Origin: Treponema peruense
GTDB lineage: Bacteria; Spirochaetota; Spirochaetia; Treponematales; Treponemataceae
DNA length: 64,000 bases
Direction of reading: 5' to 3'
Assembly: GCF_016117655.1 (NCBI RefSeq)
Contig: NZ_CP064936.1
Span: 1,612,001-1,676,000, forward strand
Positions 54,713 to 63,243 of the stretch are shown in pieces (position 1 is the first letter of the stretch; each line of letters starts with the position of its first letter). Both the position numbers and the translations under genes were made by a program. A model generated the notes under the pieces. That model did not search any database. It was not told the DNA's origin and saw only the letters and a program-made list of their open reading frames with translations.

Positions 54713-55505
54713 CCGAACCGTTGAGCTTACAAAAAATCTTGCAGACGTATTCTACAATCTGCGCTCGGTAAAAAATATACAGATTCTCGGCGGCTGTACA
54801 GAAACAGGAATTACGGCAGAAAAATCAATGACAATAAGGGCCATTCCCGAACTGTCGTCAATAGAAAAGCGTGAACGTTTTATAGACTTCGGGCCGGCAG
54901 TAACGCTGTCACAGATGATTAAAATCGGCAAGGCAAACATGCCGGCAGTACTTTACGATGCTCTGGAATCCATTGGAACAGAAGCAGTACGCAACATGGC
55001 AACACTGGGCGGAAACATCTGTTCCCCAGGAATAAAACACACGCTCTGGGCTCCGCTTCTTGCACTCAATGCGCAGATTGAAGTAAGAAACCAGAACGAA
55101 ACAAAATTCATACCATTTTCAAAATTCAGCGGCGTTCCCAAAAGTTTTGTAATGACAAAAATCAGGGTTCCGTTTGATGAATGGGGAATAGAAATATTCC
55201 GCAGGGTCGGCCCTTCAAGATTAATTAATCCGCTTTCTGCAGCCTTCGTCTTTCTTGTAGAAACGCAGAAAGGAATAGTGGCAAACATACGCATCGCATT
55301 TGCAGGAAGCATAGTTTTTTCTTCACAGGAACTTGAAAACAAAATAATCGGAATAAAACTTCCAATCGCAAGACGCGACATAGATACTCTTATCCAGGAA
55401 ACAGAACGCGTCTATGATGAAAAATTTTCGCTGCTACAGGCAAAGCCAATTCTTAAGATCCAGTTTCTGAATCTCCTGCGCTATGCCCTGGAACAGTTAA
55501 TGTAG
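54699..55505 (+). CDS. FAD-binding subunit of the xanthine-dehydrogenase-like complex
   Basis: 268 residues. Members carry FAD between the Fe-S subunit and the final electron acceptor. The first FAD loop reads ILGGCTETGIT (family AGGTDL), the second MATLGGNICSPG (family ATIGGNI). FIDFGPAVTLSQM and RVGPSRLINPLSAAFVFLV support the family. ATG 54699 has AAGGAAG six nt upstream; the open frame reaches 54666. Last gene of the dehydratase-aminotransferase-xdh operon. A 16-bp hairpin starts at its stop codon. Confidence 0.82.
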   Translation: MQKNNRTVELTKNLADVFYNLRSVKNIQILGGCTETGITAEKSMTIRAIPELSSIEKRERFIDFGPAVTLSQMIKIGKANMPAVLYDALESIGTEAVRNMATLGGNICSPGIKHTLWAPLLALNAQIEVRNQNETKFIPFSKFSGVPKSFVMTKIRVPFDEWGIEIFRRVGPSRLINPLSAAFVFLVETQKGIVANIRIAFAGSIVFSSQELENKIIGIKLPIARRDIDTLIQETERVYDEKFSLLQAKPILKIQFLNLLRYALEQLM

Positions 55506-55540
55506 TTTGAAAAACTTTCGTTCCACGAAAGTTTTTCAAA
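55506..55540 (+). terminator. Long perfect hairpin after the xdh operon
   Basis: TTTGAAAAACTTTCGT (55506-55521) pairs with ACGAAAGTTTTTCAAA (55525-55540), a 16-bp perfect stem with a 3-base loop. No T-run follows, so classical termination is uncertain; it could equally act as an mRNA 3' end stabiliser or belong to a palindromic repeat family. Confidence 0.5.
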
Positions 55541-55543
55541 CGT

Positions 55544-55570
55544 CAAGAACTGCCGTGCCGGCAGTTCTTG
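55544..55570. repeat. Second palindrome, 11-bp stem
   Basis: CAAGAACTGCC (55544-55554) and GGCAGTTCTTG (55560-55570), loop GTGCC. It lies 3 bp after the previous hairpin. Confidence 0.6.
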
Positions 55571-55593
55571 CACCTTAATTATTTTATATAACA

Positions 55594-55648
55594 GATCAAA
55601 TAGTTTGAATACACGCCGCCTCACGGAAGTTATCCAAACTATTTAATC
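55594..55648. repeat. 18-bp imperfect inverted repeat overlapping the queA stop
   Basis: GATCAAATAGTTTGAATA (55594-55611) and TATCCAAACTATTTAATC (55631-55648) pair with two mismatches and a 19-base loop. Possible terminator of queA or part of a palindromic element. Confidence 0.5.
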
Positions 55649-56679
55649 AGCATGCAGTCGCCGTAAGAAAAGAAACGGTATTTTTCTTTAACGGCTTCGT
55701 TGTATGCATTAAGAATATTTTCCCTAGTACTGAATGCGCTTACAAGCATAATCAGCGTAGACTCTGGTGTGTGAAAGTTTGTAAACATCTGGTCCACTAC
55801 CTTGAACTTGTATCCCGGGTACATAAAGATATGCGTTTTTCCCGTTCCGCCAGAGACAACACCGTTTTCATCACAAGCACTTTCAAGTGTGCGCACGCTA
55901 GTTGTTCCGACTGCAAGAACAGGCCGACCTTCTTTTTTTGCTTTGTTTATCTTTTCTGCAACGTCATACGGAACAGTATAAACTTCTTCATGCATTTTGT
56001 GTTCTTCAATATTTTCTGCACGCACAGGAAGAAAAGTTCCCAGCCCTACATGAAGCGTAATCCATTCAAGTTCGGCGCCGCGCTCCCTTAGTTTTTCAAG
56101 CATCGGTTCTGTAAAATGAAGACCGGCTGTAGGACAGGCGGCACTTCCGGTTTCCTTTGCATAAACTGTCTGGTATCTCTCACCGTCAACTTCGGTATCT
56201 TCACGCCGTATGTAAGGAGGAAGGGGAATATGTCCGTTGCGCTCAAACCACTCTTCCGTAATTCTGAACGTAAAGCGTATTGTCCTGAACTCAGTACCAA
56301 TGTCATCGGGGTTATCAACAATTGTACCTTCACTGCCGTCAGAAAATTTATAAAGGCCGCCAACCTTGACTTTCTTTGCGCCTTTTACCATTGTATTCCA
56401 CGTGTCGCCTTCAGGGCCCATTTGATGAAGGAACATAAATTCCTGTTCGCGACCGGTAGCGCACTTGATTCCGTAACAGCGGCTTCTTCTTACCCTGCTG
56501 TTGTTAAAAATCATCAGTGTACCCGGTTCAATAAGAGACGGAAGATCCTCCATCATTTTATGTTCAACAAGTCCCGATTTTCTTCCCAAAAGCATCAGAC
56601 GGTCTTCGCCGCGTTTTCCCGAAGGTTTCTGCGCTACAAGTTCCTGTGGCAGATCAAAATAAAAGTCGCTGGTTTTCAT
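55639..56679 (-). CDS. queA: tRNA preQ1(34) S-adenosylmethionine ribosyltransferase-isomerase
   Basis: Forms epoxyqueuosine from preQ1 in tRNA, using the ribosyl moiety of SAM. 346 residues, normal length. Motifs: [84 protein letters not shown] and a C-terminal [19 protein letters not shown] 56679 is preferred to the frame start at 56721 because it gives the family N-terminus [11 protein letters not shown]. It overlaps the end of ruvB by 26 bp. Operon ruvA-ruvB-queA, a common arrangement in bacteria. Confidence 0.95.
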   Translation of the reverse strand: MKTSDFYFDLPQELVAQKPSGKRGEDRLMLLGRKSGLVEHKMMEDLPSLIEPGTLMIFNNSRVRRSRCYGIKCATGREQEFMFLHQMGPEGDTWNTMVKGAKKVKVGGLYKFSDGSEGTIVDNPDDIGTEFRTIRFTFRITEEWFERNGHIPLPPYIRREDTEVDGERYQTVYAKETGSAACPTAGLHFTEPMLEKLRERGAELEWITLHVGLGTFLPVRAENIEEHKMHEEVYTVPYDVAEKINKAKKEGRPVLAVGTTSVRTLESACDENGVVSGGTGKTHIFMYPGYKFKVVDQMFTNFHTPESTLIMLVSAFSTRENILNAYNEAVKEKYRFFSYGDCMLIK

Positions 56680-57820
56680 TGTTTTTATTTTCCTTTCCCG
56701 GAGCAATTCCGAGATGTTCATATGCTTTTTCAGTAACGGTCCGGCCGCGCGGAGTTCTCTGCAAAAGCCCGCACTGAATCAGATAAGGCTCATAATAATC
56801 TTCAAGGGTGTCCATTGACTCGCCTATAGAAATGGCAAGTGTTTCTGCCCCGACAGGTCCGCCACCAAAGTTATTGATTATCGAAAGTAGAATTTCCCTG
56901 TCATAGCGCTCAAGACCAAGACAGTCAATTCCAAGCCTGTCCAGACCATCTTCTACAATAGCCTTCGTAATAATGCCGTTCCCTTCTATCTGCGCAAAAT
57001 CCCTCATGCGCCGTAAAAGTCTGTTTACTACACGGGGAGTTCCTCTTGAACAGCCGGCCATAAGATCCGCAGCATCGTCTTCTACCTTAACATTAAGAAT
57101 AAGTGCCGAACGCCTTATAATTCCAGCAAGTTCTTCCTTTGAATAAAAATTAAAGCGCTGTATAATTCCAAAACGGCTTATAAGAGGTGAACTTACCATT
57201 CCGGCCTTGGTAGTGGCTCCCACAAGTGTAAAATGCGGAATAGGAATACGCACGGTTCTTGCAGCAGCGCCCTGTCCTATTACCCAGTCCAGCTCAAAAT
57301 CTTCCATTGCAATATAAAGCATTTCTTCTATTGCAGGCTTAAGGCGGTGAATCTCGTCAATAAAAAAAACTGTACGCTCGGTTATCGTAGAAAGAATTCC
57401 CGCAAGATCCTTGGGCTTGTCCAAAGCAGGAGCACTTGTAACTTTAAAGTCAGCACCAAGTTCGTTTGCCGTTATCTGCGCAAGTGTAGTCTTTCCCAAA
57501 CCAGGCGGGCCTATCAGAAACAGATGATCCAGAGACTCCTGTCTTTCACGGGCTGCATTTATAAAAACAGAAAGATTTTTCTTTATTGCCGTCTGTCCCT
57601 GAAAATCAGAAAGAACCCTGGGGCGCAGTCCGCCTTCCTGCACATCATCTTCAGAAGTAATGTCGGCCCGCACTATGTTCAAGTCAGAAGCGCCGGTGTC
57701 ACCAGCACGGAAAATTTTTGTAGAACCGCCCGCAGCCTGAGAAGCCAGCTGTGCAACAATGTTCATTTCGTCACCGCTTTCCCTTTCGTAAGAAGACTTG
57801 TGCGTCACACTTTTGTTCAT
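56654..57820 (-). CDS. ruvB: Holliday junction ATPase RuvB
   Basis: Motor of Holliday-junction branch migration. 388 residues; about 40 longer than usual, owing to a hydrophilic N-terminal extension ([20 protein letters not shown] and onwards). Walker A GPPGLGKT at 104-111, Walker B IDEIHRL, sensor 1 ATTKAGM, arginine finger region [12 protein letters not shown], and the winged helix [23 protein letters not shown]. An internal ATG at residue 19 would shorten the extension. Overlaps ruvA by 4 bp (ATGA). Confidence 0.96.
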   Translation of the reverse strand: MNKSVTHKSSYERESGDEMNIVAQLASQAAGGSTKIFRAGDTGASDLNIVRADITSEDDVQEGGLRPRVLSDFQGQTAIKKNLSVFINAARERQESLDHLFLIGPPGLGKTTLAQITANELGADFKVTSAPALDKPKDLAGILSTITERTVFFIDEIHRLKPAIEEMLYIAMEDFELDWVIGQGAAARTVRIPIPHFTLVGATTKAGMVSSPLISRFGIIQRFNFYSKEELAGIIRRSALILNVKVEDDAADLMAGCSRGTPRVVNRLLRRMRDFAQIEGNGIITKAIVEDGLDRLGIDCLGLERYDREILLSIINNFGGGPVGAETLAISIGESMDTLEDYYEPYLIQCGLLQRTPRGRTVTEKAYEHLGIAPGKENKNNENQRLLF

Positions 57821-58434
57821 CTTGCAAGCTCCACAATAGCCGTGCGGAACAGAATTTCTTCCTTCTGGGCATCTGTCTTTCCTTCAAAAGAACCGTCTTT
57901 GGTCATGCGCGAAACTATTTCAGAAACAGTTTTTTCTGCACTCTTGCGCTCGTATCCCATTTCAGAAAGTGCACTTACCAAATCAGCATAAGGGGAATCA
58001 GACTTTGCAGCAGAAGAAGAGTCTATTTCAGAAAGAGTAAGTTTTCCCTTAAGCTGAAGCAGCATCTTTGCCGCAGTCTTTTTACCCACACCGGGAACTT
58101 TCTGCAACGCTTCCAGATCCCCGCTTTCAAGAATGCGTGCCAAATCAGAAGCACATATACTTCCCATAATCTTTATTGCGCCCTTCGGACCAATACCGTC
58201 AACCTTAAGCAGATCAAAAAAAAGTGAACGGTCAGAATCAGAAGCAAAACCAAAAAGATTCATCAGAGCGTCAGTATGCTGAAGCCAGGTAAAAACACGG
58301 CACGGCTGCCCAACCTGTGCAAAAGCCGCAGAAGAACTGTCAGGAACCGTAATGTCCCATTCTATTCCGTGAGTATCAATAAAAATTTTCTGAGGAAGTT
58401 TGCCGGTTACAGTACCGGTAAGGCTGTTAAACAT
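57817..58434 (-). CDS. ruvA: Holliday junction DNA-binding protein RuvA
   Basis: Tetrameric junction-binding partner of RuvB. 205 residues, normal length. Domain [24 protein letters not shown]; tandem helix-hairpin-helix: [17 protein letters not shown] and [19 protein letters not shown]; mobile domain [23 protein letters not shown]. No useful Shine-Dalgarno; an extended -10 ends 6 nt before ATG 58434, so the mRNA is probably leaderless. First gene of ruvA-ruvB-queA. Confidence 0.95.
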   Translation of the reverse strand: MFNSLTGTVTGKLPQKIFIDTHGIEWDITVPDSSSAAFAQVGQPCRVFTWLQHTDALMNLFGFASDSDRSLFFDLLKVDGIGPKGAIKIMGSICASDLARILESGDLEALQKVPGVGKKTAAKMLLQLKGKLTLSEIDSSSAAKSDSPYADLVSALSEMGYERKSAEKTVSEIVSRMTKDGSFEGKTDAQKEEILFRTAIVELAR

Positions 58435-58440
58435 TATTCC

Positions 58441-58449
58441 ATTATATCA
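58441..58449 (-). promoter_or_regulatory. Extended -10 promoter of ruvABqueA, predicts leaderless mRNA
   Basis: Minus strand TGATATAAT (58441-58449), a perfect -10 with TGn extension; TTGTTT lies 18 nt upstream of TATAAT as a weak -35. Only 6 nt separate the -10 from the ruvA ATG. Confidence 0.65.
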
Positions 58450-58583
58450 CATTTAAACATGTAAAAACAAGACAGCCCCCAAAACGTATCAAAAAGAGTA
58501 CAACAAAAAAAGCACAAAACGTTTCAAAGGGCCGCTTGCTTCGGGAACATCACAAAGCTTAACTTGCCGGATGTTCACCTTTT

Positions 58584-60650
58584 TTAAACATTGAACATAT
58601 TCAGATGCTCACTAATCACGCGGATAGCATCATCCATTTCGTCAGAAAGAACAGAAAGCGCCTTTTGGGTATCATTCATTCTGCGTCCGTCAGCCTTCAT
58701 TTTGTCCATTCCGTCCTGCATTCTGCACGAAGTATCCTGAAGATTGTGAATCTCGTCAAGAATAGATTTGTTTCCAGCTTCCATCTCAGAAGAAGCGGTT
58801 TTGACTTCAACAGAAGAATCACGCAGCGTATCAAGAGCACCGTTAATCTGCTTTGAACCTACTTCCTGTTCTGCCATGGCATTTTCTATCTGCTGAACCA
58901 GTGTATTTGTATCTTTAATCTTGTCCGAAACATTCCGCAAAGTCTGTGCAGAATCTTCAGACACGCTCACCATCTCTGAAATAGAATTCTGAATATTCCG
59001 CAACTTCTGTCCTATAGATTTGGATTGTTCTGAAGAAGTCTCGCTCAGCTTGCGTATTTCATCAGCAACAACACTGAATCCTTTGCCAGCCTCGCCTGCA
59101 TGTGCTGCCTCAATAGCGGCATTCATCGCAAGAAGATTTGTCTGTTCTGCAATTGACGAAATAACAAGGTTCGCTTCCTGCAACATCATAGACTCATTCT
59201 GGATCTGCGAGATTCTGGTATTGACTTCATCCTGTTTTGCAACACCCTCGGCAGAATCATTTTCGAGTTCTTCAAAAGATTTTCCCAGTTTTTCAACCGA
59301 AGAGTTAACAGACATAATGTTTCCAAGCATCTGTTCAACTGCAGCAGAAGCTTCCGAAACACTTTCACTCTGGGTTGAAATCATCTTGTTGAGTGACGAA
59401 ATATTGGAAGAAATTTCGTTGACAGCCCCGGCCGTATCAGAAACACTAGCCGACTGACTGTCAATTCCGCTTCCAAAAGTATCAATACTCGTAAGAATTC
59501 CGCCAATGGAATCCAGCGTATCTGCCGTACAGTCCTTAAGTTTTGCGCGCGACTCCTCAAGACTCTTTTCAGATTCCTTAAGATCAGAAACCAGCTCCTG
59601 GATTTTTTCTATAAAAAAATTGAATCCTTCAACAAGCTTTTTTATAACAGGAATCGTAGTCCTGCCAAGCATGTCAATTCTTCTTGTAAGATCAGCATTG
59701 CCCGATGAAATCTGCGTCACCATTCTGCAAAGTGCGTTGAGCGGCATAAAAATCCTGAAAGCCATCAAAACCATATAGAAAACAAACACCGCAAGAAGAA
59801 TAAGTCCAACCGGAATATAACAGCTGGCGCAGAATGCCTCAAGGGTAAACGGCTTGTACAAAACCAAAGTCCATCCAATAAGTTCAATCGGAACAAACAT
59901 GCTGCTTCCTTTAAGAGAAGGAATAAATTTCTCTTCCTTAACTTCACCTGCTGCTGCGGCAGACGGAATCACAGAAGAAATCAAAGCCTTCTTTTCTACA
60001 AGAGTCTTGTCTGCGGCCCCCGTAATTTCCCCTGCGGAATTATACATGAACATATTTACGCCAGGCTCTGACTCAAGCGAAGAATAAATCTCATCAATAA
60101 AGTTTCCTATAGGAATTCCGGTTCCGGCGATTGCGACAGGAACACCGCTTTCATTGCGCACAACGGCATTTATCCAGAGGAACGTATTCTTAAGATCAGG
60201 ATTGTAATTTATGTTAAAGTTGTAAACTTCCGTTTCCTTAAGTGTCATTTTGTACCAGTACTGCGCCGGATCCTCCGGGTCAAGGGTATAGGCATACTTT
60301 CCGTCAGACATGAATTTGCGGTCGGCTGTAGAAATCCAGAACGAACTTTTGCTCAGAAAAGAATTCCGGTACTGTTCAAGTTCGGCAAGGGCAAGGTCTG
60401 CCTGTCCATAACCTTCGGGATTTTCCATATATTCTTTGATAACAGGAGAAGATGTCATCTGAAGAACAAGTTTTATCTCTGACTTGATCTGGGACTCAAA
60501 CCGCAGAACCTGCATTTCAGAAAGTATGCCAAGCGATTCAGACGATTTTTTTGTAAACACAGCTGCCGAACCAAAAAAAAGTATGGCTACATCGACAGCA
60601 ATTGCAGCAGCTACGGCAACTACTTTTACCAGAACAGAATCTTTTTTCAC
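58584..60650 (-). CDS. Methyl-accepting chemotaxis protein with Cache-type sensor
   Basis: 688 residues. TM1 about 8-32, a large periplasmic dCache-like domain ([59 protein letters not shown]), TM2 about 283-305, HAMP about 306-360, and a cytosolic signalling domain with the hairpin tip [20 protein letters not shown] followed by [14 protein letters not shown]. Signals through CheA/CheW to the periplasmic flagella; ligand unknown. No C-terminal CheR-tether pentapeptide is seen. GTG start at 60650, fixed by GGAGG six nt upstream. Monocistronic as far as can be seen. Confidence 0.93.
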   Translation of the reverse strand: MKKDSVLVKVVAVAAAIAVDVAILFFGSAAVFTKKSSESLGILSEMQVLRFESQIKSEIKLVLQMTSSPVIKEYMENPEGYGQADLALAELEQYRNSFLSKSSFWISTADRKFMSDGKYAYTLDPEDPAQYWYKMTLKETEVYNFNINYNPDLKNTFLWINAVVRNESGVPVAIAGTGIPIGNFIDEIYSSLESEPGVNMFMYNSAGEITGAADKTLVEKKALISSVIPSAAAAGEVKEEKFIPSLKGSSMFVPIELIGWTLVLYKPFTLEAFCASCYIPVGLILLAVFVFYMVLMAFRIFMPLNALCRMVTQISSGNADLTRRIDMLGRTTIPVIKKLVEGFNFFIEKIQELVSDLKESEKSLEESRAKLKDCTADTLDSIGGILTSIDTFGSGIDSQSASVSDTAGAVNEISSNISSLNKMISTQSESVSEASAAVEQMLGNIMSVNSSVEKLGKSFEELENDSAEGVAKQDEVNTRISQIQNESMMLQEANLVISSIAEQTNLLAMNAAIEAAHAGEAGKGFSVVADEIRKLSETSSEQSKSIGQKLRNIQNSISEMVSVSEDSAQTLRNVSDKIKDTNTLVQQIENAMAEQEVGSKQINGALDTLRDSSVEVKTASSEMEAGNKSILDEIHNLQDTSCRMQDGMDKMKADGRRMNDTQKALSVLSDEMDDAIRVISEHLNMFNV

Positions 60651-60663
60651 AGAAATCCTCCAT

Positions 60664-60680
60664 AACTATAAATTATAGTT
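60664..60680. promoter_or_regulatory. 17-bp palindrome over the chemoreceptor promoter
   Basis: AACTATAA-A-TTATAGTT is a perfect palindrome that overlaps a TATAAT -10 (60672-60677, minus strand). An upstream TTGACT (60700-60705) would give a 22-nt spacer to that -10, or 17 nt to TAAACT. It may be an operator or only A/T-rich promoter sequence. Confidence 0.4.
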
Positions 60681-60748
60681 TAATCCTGCATAATGAAATA
60701 GTCAAATACAAACGAAAAAAAATAAAAGAAAAAAAAATAAAAGGAATT

Positions 60749-61564
60749 TCACTTGTTTTCACGGCCGCTCATAATGTCAAAAACAGCCTTGAGTCCCTTT
60801 ATGGTCAAATCCTTGTCCACATTGGTAAAAGCATCGGTCAGGGGCTTGAGCACGCTGTTCAGTCCGCCGGTCGCAACAACTTTTACATCAGAAGGCCTGT
60901 CTCCCGAAACCTTGAATAAATCTTCCTTTATATTTGCGACCAGATATTCTACAAGCCCTTTGTACCCAAGAACAACGCCGGCCTGAATAGCTTCTTTTGT
61001 AGTAGAACCCAGCGAACTTGCAGGAGCTTCAAGAGGAACAAACGGAAGCTGTGCAGTATTCGTCGCCAGAGCCTTTACAGCCGTTCCAAGACCGGGGGAA
61101 ATTGTAAGACCGCGTATAATCCCTGCGGAATCAGTAACTGTAAGGGTAAGAGCCGTTCCGAAATCAACTGCGATATTTGCCTTTCCGCCAAAAAGTTTCC
61201 ATGCAGCTACGGCATTGCACAGAAGGTCTGTTCCCATTTCGTGTGAAGAATTTTCAGGAAGTTTAACAGGAAGGTCGCCCGAAAGTGCAAGCGATGAACG
61301 CATTACAAAAGGATTTTTTCCGCAGAGATGCTGGCAGACAATAACAAACGGTCCTATAAGTGCTGGAACAACAGAACTTATAATTGCATTTTCAATATTC
61401 CGCACGTCAATTCCTGCATCACGGGCAAGTGTAAGGATTATGGAAGTATACTCATCCCCGGTACGCCTCACGTCACTTGCAATTCTCCACTGGACAAGAA
61501 TTCTGTCGCCGTCAAAAACCACCGCCACTACATTTGAATTTCCTATGTCTACTGCAAACAGCAT
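60749..61564 (-). CDS. coaX: Type III pantothenate kinase
   Basis: First step of coenzyme A synthesis from pantothenate. 271 residues. ASKHA-fold motifs: LFAVDIGNSNVVAVVFDGD (phosphate 1), EMGTDLLCNAVAAW, NIAVDFGTALTLTVTD (phosphate 2), GLTISPGLGTAVKAL, VVATGGLNSVL. ATG 61564, with AAGGGG about 11 nt upstream; the frame runs on to 61597, but the family starts at MLFAVDIGNSN. Divergent from hisS; their promoters overlap. Confidence 0.94.
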   Translation of the reverse strand: MLFAVDIGNSNVVAVVFDGDRILVQWRIASDVRRTGDEYTSIILTLARDAGIDVRNIENAIISSVVPALIGPFVIVCQHLCGKNPFVMRSSLALSGDLPVKLPENSSHEMGTDLLCNAVAAWKLFGGKANIAVDFGTALTLTVTDSAGIIRGLTISPGLGTAVKALATNTAQLPFVPLEAPASSLGSTTKEAIQAGVVLGYKGLVEYLVANIKEDLFKVSGDRPSDVKVVATGGLNSVLKPLTDAFTNVDKDLTIKGLKAVFDIMSGRENK

Positions 61565-61592
61565 TGAAATTAACCCCTTAAAACTGTAATAT
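61564..61592 (+). promoter_or_regulatory. Promoter of hisS, predicts leaderless mRNA
   Basis: TTGAAA (61564-61569), 17-nt spacer, TAATAT (61587-61592); the ATG at 61600 is 7 nt after the -10 and there is no Shine-Dalgarno. Confidence 0.7.
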
Positions 61593-61617
61593 ATCACTTA
61601 TGGAAACACTTATTCAA
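61588..61617 (-). promoter_or_regulatory. Promoter of coaX, overlapping the hisS promoter
   Basis: Minus strand TTGAAT (61612-61617), 18-nt spacer, TATATT (61588-61593). The -10 shares bases with the hisS -10 on the other strand, so the two genes may exclude each other. Leader about 20 nt with AAGGGG. Confidence 0.6.
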
Positions 61618-62904
61618 CCTAAAGTATTAAAAGGATTCAGGGATTTTCTGCCGCAGGACGAAATACTGCGTGCCGGTCTTATCGAAAAACTTACAAACAC
61701 ATACAGGGCCTACGGTTTTGTACCCATTGACACTCCCGTACTTGAATATACAGAAATTCTTCTGCGCAAAAGCAACGGCGAGACAGAAAAACAGGTATTC
61801 CGCTTTGAAGACAACGGCGGTCGTGATGTAGCAATGCGTTTTGACCTTACAGTTCCGTTCGCAAGATTCACCGCAGAACACCGTGAAGAACTGTATTTTC
61901 CGTTCAAGCGCTACCACATAGCAAAAGTATGGAGAGGTGAAAAACCGCAGGCAGGCCGTTACCGCGAATTCGTTCAGTGTGACTTTGACACAGTAGGAAG
62001 CGACAGTGCCAGTGCCGACTTTGAAATTCTTTCACTCATGAAGGCAGCACTTTCTTCAATCGGTGTCGACGACATAACAATCCACGTAAACCACCGCGGA
62101 ATTTTCAACAGATTCCTTACAAAAACAGGCTGTTCTGACAAATCAGAAGACATTCTGCGCATTGTAGACAAAATAGCAAAAGTCGGCGAACAGGAAGTAA
62201 AAGACGAACTTACAGAAGTAACAGGCAGCACTTCCTCTGCGGAACAGATTCTTGACTACATAAAACCGTGTGACACTTTCGCACAGACTCTGGATAAAAT
62301 CGAAAAGCTTGCCGGCGGACCTGCAGAAGACTCAAAAAGAATGAGGGACATCTACGCCATGATGGTTGCTGCAGAAATAGACAAAGCCTATGTTCTTGAC
62401 CCGTCCATAACACGCGGTCTTGACTACTACACAGGCGTTGTTTACGAAACCTTCCTCAACAAACTGCCGTCAATCGGTTCGGTATGCTCCGGCGGCCGTT
62501 ACGACAACCTTGCAGGCCTTTACATGAAAGACAAGGTTCCGGGTGTAGGTTCAAGCATAGGACTCGACAGACTCATTGCAGGACTTTCACAGCTGGGACT
62601 TGCCACACAAAAAGGAAGCTACCTCGATGCAGAAATCTACAACACAAGCGCAGACCTGAGCATTTACTACCAGAAAGTTGCCGGTCTTCTTAGAAAAGCA
62701 GGTGTTGCAGTAGAAGTATTCCCGGACAGTGTAAAAATGTCAAAGCAATATGCTGTAACCGACAAAAAAAATATTCCGTGGGGAATTCTTATTTCTGCAG
62801 AAGAAGCCCAAAACGGAACGCTTACGCTTAAAAATCTTTCTACAAGAGAGCAGTTCCAGGGCATAACAGCAGAGGAAGCAGCTCAAAAGATTTTGGGAAA
62901 ATAA
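61600..62904 (+). CDS. hisS: Histidyl-tRNA synthetase
   Basis: Class II synthetase charging tRNA-His. 434 residues, normal length. Motif 1 KGFRDFLPQDE near 12-22, motif 2 FKRYHIAKVWRGEKPQAGRY, histidine A motif LDYYTGVVYE, motif 3 GVGSSIGLDRLI, and a C-terminal anticodon-binding domain (GVAVEVFPDSVKMSKQ, ISAEEAQNGTLTLKNL). The start is the ATG at the predicted transcription start. Followed 4 bp later by a small membrane protein gene. Confidence 0.96.
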   Translation: METLIQPKVLKGFRDFLPQDEILRAGLIEKLTNTYRAYGFVPIDTPVLEYTEILLRKSNGETEKQVFRFEDNGGRDVAMRFDLTVPFARFTAEHREELYFPFKRYHIAKVWRGEKPQAGRYREFVQCDFDTVGSDSASADFEILSLMKAALSSIGVDDITIHVNHRGIFNRFLTKTGCSDKSEDILRIVDKIAKVGEQEVKDELTEVTGSTSSAEQILDYIKPCDTFAQTLDKIEKLAGGPAEDSKRMRDIYAMMVAAEIDKAYVLDPSITRGLDYYTGVVYETFLNKLPSIGSVCSGGRYDNLAGLYMKDKVPGVGSSIGLDRLIAGLSQLGLATQKGSYLDAEIYNTSADLSIYYQKVAGLLRKAGVAVEVFPDSVKMSKQYAVTDKKNIPWGILISAEEAQNGTLTLKNLSTREQFQGITAEEAAQKILGK

Positions 62905-62908
62905 GACA

Positions 62909-63202
62909 ATGACTGCGATAATCATCATAATTGCAATAATCGCCGTAATAGTAATTGCATTATTGATCCGTACATCAATAAACGGCGATGCTTACACCGA
63001 ATACGGCTTTTTCGGCGCCCGTTATCATGATTTGGGTGAAGGCAGTTATTCTGATTATCCACGCCAAAAAAAGGAATCTTCAGGTCCAATGAAGTGGGAT
63101 GACATTCCCACAGCAGAACAGGACTACGAAGATTCCGTTATTGACCAGTTTCCCGAGGCAGACTTTGACGATCCCGACACTTTTGACGATGACCTCGGAT
63201 AA
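62909..63202 (+). CDS. Small single-TM protein of unknown function
   Basis: 97 residues, not recognised. One N-terminal TM (residues 3-20, IIIIIAIIAVIVIALLIR) then a hydrophilic Gly/Tyr/Asp-rich tail (YGFFGARYHDLGEG) and an acidic C-terminus (DFDDPDTFDDDLG). The TM has no lipobox, so the protein may be an anchored signal or membrane protein of either orientation. Starts 4 bp after the hisS stop; likely cotranscribed and perhaps coupled. Confidence 0.7.
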   Translation: MTAIIIIIAIIAVIVIALLIRTSINGDAYTEYGFFGARYHDLGEGSYSDYPRQKKESSGPMKWDDIPTAEQDYEDSVIDQFPEADFDDPDTFDDDLG

Positions 63203-63207
63203 TTGTA

Positions 63208-63242
63208 TTTTAAGAACGGCGGAATTCCCACCATTCTTAAAA
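63208..63242. terminator. Bidirectional hairpin between convergent operons
   Basis: TTTTAAGAA (63208-63216) and TTCTTAAAA (63234-63242) form a 9-bp stem between the small TM protein gene and the convergent CDF gene. A clear T-run is lacking on either side beyond the stem itself. Confidence 0.5.
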
Positions 63243-63243
63243 A

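Noticed and set aside
58545-58576. GAACATC/GATGTTC hairpin as terminator of the chemoreceptor gene
   Set aside because: The T-run lies on the plus-strand side, where no gene converges; only 7 bp with an 18-base loop.
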